A stretch of DNA of 64,000 bases, taken from NCBI GenBank assembly GCA_949358305.1, contig OX442315.1, positions 16,642,427 through 16,706,426 on the forward strand. Reading direction: 5' to 3'. Within the stretch, counting starts at the first letter, position 1. Every line of letters begins with the position of its first letter. The DNA is from Strigamia acuminata (lineage: Eukaryota > Arthropoda > Chilopoda > Geophilomorpha > Linotaeniidae). The position numbers and the translations under genes are program-made. Under the pieces are notes generated by a model, which saw only the letters and a list, made by a program, of their open reading frames with translations, had not been told where the DNA came from and did no database searches. Of the stretch, positions 57,476 to 64,000 are shown one piece after another.

Positions 57476-60400
57476 ACGTCAACACTATCCGTGGACGTGG
57501 AACCATTCGTTCCTCGTCAGCAACCGAGTCAAACGAACTGTGAAACTAATTGCACGTCAATGCGCACTACCCAACGTCCGCAAGGTATTCCGCCGTACAT
57601 AACTAGCTGCTACCCTTTCGTGCAAGAAGATTGCGCCGGGTAAATAAAAATATCTTTCGACGACAAAAACAAAAATAAATTTATAAAAATTCAATAAACC
57701 ACTTCAGGTGTGATTATAAAAACACACCCTGGTCCACCTATGTGCCTCCGCAGTTCTCATTTCAGTTCTCTGGCCTTCAGGCTTCGTCTACTGCTCAAAG
57801 GTGTACATATTCGCGGTATCCTCCTAGTCAGTTGTCGCCCCGTTACAACACTGGATTTTACTCGCAATATAAACACGATTCCCAGTACACTTGGGATGGA
57901 GTCGACCGAAACAAAAGCTGGGTATTGAAAAAAGTAAAGGAGAATGAGAAAGATGCGCAAATTTTATTCATTCACTTAAATGCAAATGTTTTAGACTGGA
58001 AACTGGAAGTATCAAGACACCGCTAACTATTTGGATTTGCAACAACAAGAATTCTATTTCCAGCAGCACGAAGATGGCCGATACATATCTCATCCTCAAG
58101 AGTATTATAATTCTTCCAGAACATTAATTAACAGGCCGGCGTTCAGGAAGGGTAATAAATCTAAAGACTCCCAGAAAGAAGGTTTGTATTCCATTTTCAA
58201 GGAATGCTTGTCCACAAGTGGAGAAGAAGTGGTCATTTGTGTGGAAAAAATAAATAAAAAAAATTAAAAAAAAGTAATAAAAAAACAACTTTTTAATTGA
58301 ACTTTTTAATTAGGCAGTACTAGTGAGACCAGCTCGACCGATTTGTCGTCGCAATCGTCGCACACTCGTACTCTGGGCGACTTCTTCCCGAACCTGAAGT
58401 CGGTGAAACGAAGCAAATCTCTTCCAAACAGTGCCGCCAAGTTCGAATCTCCGAGAGGCAAATCGAGTAAAAGTGTTCCGTCGGCGGTGAAAAGCGGCGA
58501 TGTTAACGAGTGGCCTTCACCAAACGCATCCAGCTCGGGCGAAAAAGCTGCAAAGAACACGTACGTGTTGGAATCTGGCTTGAACAAGCCAAAATCCTTC
58601 GCGGATATTATCAAAACGAAGCCCACCGAGCTCAAAACCAACACCGTGCAGTTCGACACGAACACCATGTCGGCCGAGGAGCTGAAAGCGTGCAACAAAC
58701 CCACAAAAGGTGAAATGAATATAAATATCAACATAAGTAAAGTACGGCCGAATCAGATGAAAAGCAGGATCGGGAAAAGCACGCAGTTTTTCCAGCAACC
58801 GAAATACTACACGGACATATCCCCACGTTGCATCGTTAACACGTCCGTGCCGCAAATCGTTAACGACAACAGCGAAATGCATTGCTCCGCCTCCTGCAGC
58901 GACATTCGAGCACTGCGCACGCCCCGCAACGACCCCGCCGACCTGCAAAGGAGGGTTATCGGCAGACCGATGCAAGACCACATACTCATGTCGAGCTCGA
59001 GGCCGGGCGAGAAAACGCCGCGAGAAAATGCTTTCTCGTCTTACAACGAGGACAGCAGACGAATGTCGAAATTCATGGTGAACAAAATGATTTCGGCCGA
59101 GAACATGTCGGTTGTGAGACAGCCCCTGGCCGACAGGGGATTGACGTTTATTTTCGAGTCGCCGCCCGACAACGTCATGAACTGCGGCGGCGAAATAAGA
59201 CACTGCGAGAGGCAGTTGCACGAGCACAAGAACAGCATGTGGAGATATTCGACTCGGTATCGAAACATGAATTGGAATAAGGCGCATCACGAATGGCTGA
59301 TCGAAAATCCAGCTAAATACTCCAAAGACAAGGCGATTTATCCCCGACATCGAAGCCACGTGGTGAAGGCAAACGCGATGGGAAATCGTCAAGCTCTAGT
59401 CGACTTCGCCAGCAGAGGAGAGAACGTGGAATCGGAAGTGCAGGGTGACGACGCCGCCAACAAACTGAAGAAAAAGAAGAAGAAAAGCACCAAAGAAAAG
59501 AATCAGTCGAGGAAAAACCAATTGGCAGCTGTGCAAGGGAAAATGTTACTTTTGAGTCCGGAAATGTATTCAAAGTTGATGGAAGCTAGTAACCACAAAG
59601 GAGCGTCCAAGGAGCGCGGATCCAATTCTCATTTGGACAACGAGGAGGAGTATCCTGAATTGGGCGGACAGACGAATAGAGATTCGACGCCGAGAGTGAA
59701 GCGCGTAGCGTCCACCACGGAGGACGACGAGTGGAGTGATGTGGATTCGGATTATGATTTGGTGGACGGCATTTCCAATTCGCCAGGCAGGTCTTTGAAG
59801 ACTCCGAGGGATGGGAAAGCGGGTGGGGATAAGCCGCCGTTGTCGTACAGCGCAGCCGTGAAGCAGACTAAGGATAATATGGTGAGAGGAGATTGCGCCA
59901 ATTGTTTTACATTCGTTTTATTTTCCATCTGTTTTGTAGCTTCAAGCGTGCTCCAGTACATTGAATGAAAATGTAAACGAGGAGCAAAAGGGCGGTGAGT
60001 TGAGGGGAGAAAATGTTAATATTTGTTTATTTGTTTGTTTGTTTATTTTTTTTAATGGTTTTGTAATTGATATAGGGAAAAAGAAAAGTAAAAGTTTGAA
60101 GAAAAAGGTTGGTGCAGCTCAAGATGGAGGGCAGGTGAAAGTTAAACCAAGCAAGCCAAAGAAAAATGCTCCCATTCAGTTGGATATAACTGAAATGCTT
60201 AATCAGTGTGAAGTATGATTTGATTAATGTGTTATTGACGTGGATTGAATACAGAATTGTTGCAGAAAAAGAAGAAACTGAAGAAAACTAAAGTTGGATT
60301 TTCTGTAAATAAGTGGTCTCGACCACAGGTGGGTATTTTTATATTTATTCGTTTTTAAATAAATAAATAAAGGTAATTTTTTTCTTTTGAAGAATTTTCC

Positions 60401-61764
60401 TGTCGTCGCTAATATTTTGGATTCGACTGCACCAAGTCGAAGGCGTGGGAAGGAAAGGGAATTGCCCGCTAAGAAACATCCGAGTGCACTTAAAAAGGTG
60501 AATAGCTGTTTAAATTACGATGCTAAGAAACTGACTCGTTATATTTTGTTTGCAGATAATTTTAAGGGAACGAGAACAAAGAAAGAAAATAAGAAAGTTG
60601 GAAGAACAAACCAAAGTTCAACAAAATACTGGATCCGATGTTGAAGGTCTGTATTTTTAGTTTTAATTTTAATTTATATTTATATATCAGGGATGAATGA
60701 TTTGTCTTGTAATTTTTAGGAGCAGATTCGGCATGGGAAACTCAGGGTAGTAACTCGAGCACTACTGCGTCTATTTGTGGTGGAATTGAAGACGAAACTA
60801 AAAAATTATTGATTAACGCTGCTTCGATAGTGCACAGCCGGCGGTTTCGAGAGTGAGTTTTGATTCGATTTAATTATTTATCATTAATTTAAGAACTTAA
60901 CTCGAACTAAATCAACTTGTCCCGTTAGATATTGTGATCACATGCTCAATCCTGAGATTGACTCGGTTGTCACGCGGTTATTGCAGGATTTGATTCGTTT
61001 TCATACGAGGCTATATCACAAAGACCCTATCAAGGTATTAAATTGTTAAAATAAATGAATTTTCTCGTCTAATCAATTTTTCAATTTTTTTTATTATTAA
61101 TTTCTAGGCTAAAAGCAGGCGACGTGTTGTGTTAGGGTTACGTGAAGTAACAAAACATCTTAAACTTAAACGTCTCAAGTGCATCGTATTAGCGCCCAAT
61201 TTAGACAGAATCAGATCTAAAGGTTTGTGCCAAATGTTCCTGCCAATATTAAAGTTTGGAAATAACAAAATGAATTTTTTTTCCTAGGGGGCTTGGATGA
61301 TGCGATCGAATCAATAATAAATCTTGCTAAGGAACAGGACATTCCTTACGTATTTGCTTTAGGGCGAAAGTTACTTGGTCGAGTGTGTTACAAACAAGTG
61401 CCAGTCAGTTGTGTTGGAATTTTTAATTACGCCGGTTCAGAGGTACTTGAGATTTATAATTGAAATAGCAATTTTTACATTTAAAAAATCATTTTAGTTC
61501 GTAAATTATTAGCTGGAATGTTGTTTTTCTCTTTTGGTTGTGCAATTTGTGATGGAGAGTGAAAATAATTGATACATTTGTAGGTTCAATCGTTTTAATT
61601 TTTTTTAGGCTAATTTTAATCAGTTAATGGAGATGGTGGCACGTGCTCAAGTGGAGTACAGCGACTTGGTTTCTCGAGCTCAAGTGGAGTATCAAAGGAT
61701 GCTAGAAACGGTGCCAAAATCCGAGGGCCAAAAATCGGAAATTAGTAGTAATGAGAGAAGTTGA
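57476..61764 (+). CDS. SBP2: SECIS-binding protein 2 (SBP2), fourteen exons, 5' start uncertain
   Basis: Exons: 57476-57639, 57708-57921, 57995-58181, 58314-59881, 59940-59994, 60076-60212, 60266-60328, 60393-60497, 60556-60646, 60720-60852, 60929-61034, 61108-61222, 61288-61442 and 61609-61764. All have GT-AG borders and continuous phase, giving 1,082 residues. The frame is open into the first exon's acceptor. The start is either Met at 57560 or lies in an unseen upstream exon. The N-terminal two thirds are disordered and Ser-rich. The Sec-incorporation region shows PIQLDITEML and ILDSTAPSRRRGKEREL. The L7Ae RNA-binding domain shows GLREVTKHLKLKRLKC, KGGLDDAIESII, FALGRKLLGR and VGIFNY. The protein binds SECIS elements in selenoprotein mRNAs and recruits the Sec-specific elongation factor. 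RAQVEY is duplicated near the C-terminus. Confidence 0.92.
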
Positions 61765-62265
61765 TCGCGATGCAGTTGGAGCAAATGTTAACTTCTTTTT
61801 TATAAAATACTACTGTAAAAATATTAATGAAATCAAAACGAATTTTTGTTGTTGTTGAGTGTTATGTAAATACTAAAAATGTTTATCATTGTTGTGCAGT
61901 TGGAACATCCTGCGTTTTACAATAAAAACAAGAACAAAACTATTTTGTTTGTGTCGAGTTAATGAATAATAAATAACCCATAGAAAATCGGGCCAATTGT
62001 TTTCTAGTATCCTGCAGGCTAACTTACCTTTTTCAGGAATCCTTCCGACTATTTCTTTTCTGTTTTATTGCTATCTAACCAAATAGACACAAGCAAGAAT
62101 GAAAGAAAATAATAATTTCACTATTACGAACATTCCAATATTTATTGTTCATGCCAATTACAAAATGTCGTTCGATAGGCCTCGCTTCGGGTGGGAAAAA
62201 ACGCGTGTTTCCTGTAAATATAATTCATAACATCGCAATAGGGTTTACAGTGCGAAACTAGGTAT
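61765..62265. other. SBP2 3' UTR and intergenic DNA
   Basis: Apart from the polyadenylation signal, nothing recognisable. Confidence 0.4.
61921..61926 (+). terminator. SBP2: Polyadenylation signal of the SBP2 gene
   Basis: AATAAA, 157 bases after the stop codon, in the sense orientation. Confidence 0.6.
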
Positions 62266-62500
62266 AATTACAGTTTTCCGGCCACCTCTGAGATCATCTC
62301 CAAAATTTGAATTTAGGGATAGTCAAGGGTGGGGAATCGAATGGCGTTGATGGTTTTGGGGGCAAACGAAAACGGAAGAGGAAATCAGGAGATTAATGGC
62401 TGTAGGTTAAGCAGGGAATCATATGGCCCATTGTTGTTGTTGTTGCTGCCTAAATCCAAATTTTGGAGATGATCTGAGAGATGGCCGGTGAACTGTAATT
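62266..62500. repeat. 52-bp inverted repeat with 131-bp loop
   Basis: The left arm 62266-62317 and right arm 62449-62500 are near-perfect inverted complements (about five mismatches), both containing GATCATCTCCAAAATTT or its complement. The interior is non-coding. A MITE-like or foldback element remnant is likely. Confidence 0.8.
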
Positions 62501-62615
62501 GTTCCCCAAACTATCAATTGATATTGTCACTACTTTATTACGAAATAAGCGAAAGATAACAGCTTATATCGATGTAAAATTGCCTCGAGCGATCGTTGTG
62601 GGAAACAAAATATCT

Positions 62616-62729
62616 GTAACAAATTCTTGAAATAACAATGCACCCGCGTACGAGAATGCGCATCACCCAGGAGTAACAAATTCTTGAAATAACAATGCAC
62701 CCGCGTACGAGAATGCGCATCACCCAGGA
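62616..62729 (+). repeat. 57-bp tandem duplication
   Basis: Two identical 57-bp units (62616-62672 and 62673-62729), starting GTAACAAATTCTTGAAATAA and ending CATCACCCAGGA. Confidence 0.93.
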
Positions 62730-64000
62730 CTTGGTGGTTTCACATATTATAGTGTTTTTGTGAAAGAAAAGTTAAAGGTTGCAATGCTCGATTCCTTCTC
62801 TTTATTTCTGAAGACTAAATAGGAAGTTACAAGTTTTAATTTTATAATAATTCAGAGCTTATTGTAATAAATTATCAAATTTATACATTTGCTTTGTATT
62901 TTTTTGCGGTAAAGCGATAGAAAGTCAATCTGCAGCTGAAACAGTCCTCTCTTGTGCGGTCACTGTGAATAAATTGCACATAAAAAAGCAAACAAATAAC
63001 GAATATCAAAAGAAAATGTTTTCCTTTCCGTTTTCAAGTTGAGATTGGCCGCATATTTACATTAGTTAATTTATAAATTTTTTAGTAACTTGTTCCAAAA
63101 AGAATTTTCTAGGAATAGGGGTGAGAATACACAGTGAGCATGTCATCGTTATAGATTTGGCACCTGTTTATGACCCTGTGACTCCACCATCAAACAGAGG
63201 AGGAAGAAAACAGATGCAGAAAGACAATCCACCGAGTTAAGATGCTCATGACATGGCTCTCTGGGCGGACCCCGAGCCACAGAGAATTAAATAAGCTATG
63301 ATTAAAAGTTATACAATTTTTTTTAAATATCTCAGTAGCGATTGGAGAAGATCCTGCCCCGACACGGCCTCCTGTCGACTAACAACTCGGAGAAAACCCA
63401 ACAAGGTGTACACACCAAATAAACAACGTGATATTATCATATTAGTATAAAAATATCTCAGCACATGCCCATTAATTGCACTTTAACCCTCATTTAAATT
63501 TCCAAACTGCAGCAAATTGGTTTATTTTATTCATTTCTTAGTCTTTATTAATTTCTTTTAAAATCTATAGTCCAGATATTTACTAGTTTTATATTTTATA
63601 ATTTCCAATATTGCAAATCAAAATCGTATCTATTACTTGCTGCAATCTGTAATCAGCAAACAAAAACAAACCATTTTTATAACATCATGATTCGATTGCA
63701 CACACACATACACTGATAAAAATTGTTCCTTCAAACCATTTTTTCTATTTAAATACGTCTGTATAAAATAATAAAAATCAATAATCCCACCCATTGTAAA
63801 ACAATAATTTTTTAAAAATCGTGTTGTTGCGGATCTTCTCCAGGTCCATGATATTATGTTTTTTTTTCTTTTTTAGAACTCTAATGCTCGGTGCAAAATA
63901 AGCTACAATTGTAGTCTACAGTCGTTTTTGTTAATTTTTCTTCTTAAAGTAACCTACTGTCCAGTTATTTTAAAGTATATATTCTAATAGCAGTGAGAGA
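62730..64000. other. No gene recognised
   Basis: AT-rich sequence without exon-like frames; nothing further seen to the window end. Confidence 0.4.

Noticed and set aside
58517-59392. Antisense 291-codon frame opposite the large SBP2 exon
   Set aside because: No similarity; the sense strand is a verified exon with continuous phase.
1-64000. CRISPR arrays, rRNA genes, intact tRNA genes
   Set aside because: None seen; the only regular direct repeats are the LTRs, the 31-bp and 57-bp arrays and microsatellites.

Overview
The window is arthropod-type nuclear DNA. It is AT-rich and contains small-intron genes with GT-AG splice sites, A/T low-complexity tracts and many repeats. A hexapod is likely and a springtail is possible, but I cannot place it to species. 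Three host gene bodies are recognisable, all in the right-hand quarter. One large, young LTR retrotransposon dominates the left third. Most of the rest (1-5707 and 20664-47490) looks intronic or intergenic, with small repeats only.

Retrotransposon (5708-20659, minus strand, 14,952 bp). Two 1,031-bp LTRs, differing at one position by eye, flank three intact open frames. These are a 1,229-aa Gag with a long coiled coil and a CCHC knuckle, a Ty3/Gypsy-type Pol (PR-RT-RNase H-IN-GPY/F) reached by a canonical -1 frameshift signal, and a 1,032-aa third ORF in the env position. The third ORF has no envelope features; it is arginine/serine-rich with helical ends. A 4-bp target duplication (GTGT), a split tRNA-Pro-like primer-binding site, a terminal polypurine tract and an exact 16-nt internal copy of that tract complete the element.

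The most unusual signal is a dispersed family of short hairpins on the element's sense strand. It has 19 distinct members plus variants, each with a 4-6 bp stem of variable but always complementary sequence closing a conserved hexaloop A-W-T-R-W-G (W = A/T, R = A/G). Members occur in the LTRs, gag, pol, the pol-ORF3 spacer and ORF3. They lie in all three codon phases and in only one orientation, so the constraint appears to act on RNA (or minus-strand DNA), not protein. One member contains both catalytic Asp codons of the RT YLDD motif. A genome-wide RNA handling code read by Gag or by the SR-rich ORF3 protein is a reasonable hypothesis, but it is untested.

Host genes. 47508-51718 (+) is a two-exon LRR membrane protein resembling artichoke/chaoptin-type proteins. 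52870-54602 (-) is an eight-exon secreted protein with a LolA-like architecture. 55801-56497 (+) is a frameshifted fragment resembling OAS-like nucleotidyltransferases. 57476-61764 (+) is a fourteen-exon SECIS-binding protein 2 (SBP2) gene with its L7Ae domain, implying that selenoprotein synthesis is retained. The intergenic parts hold a pogo-like MITE, two tRNA-derived SINE-like copies, two tandem arrays and a 52-bp inverted repeat.
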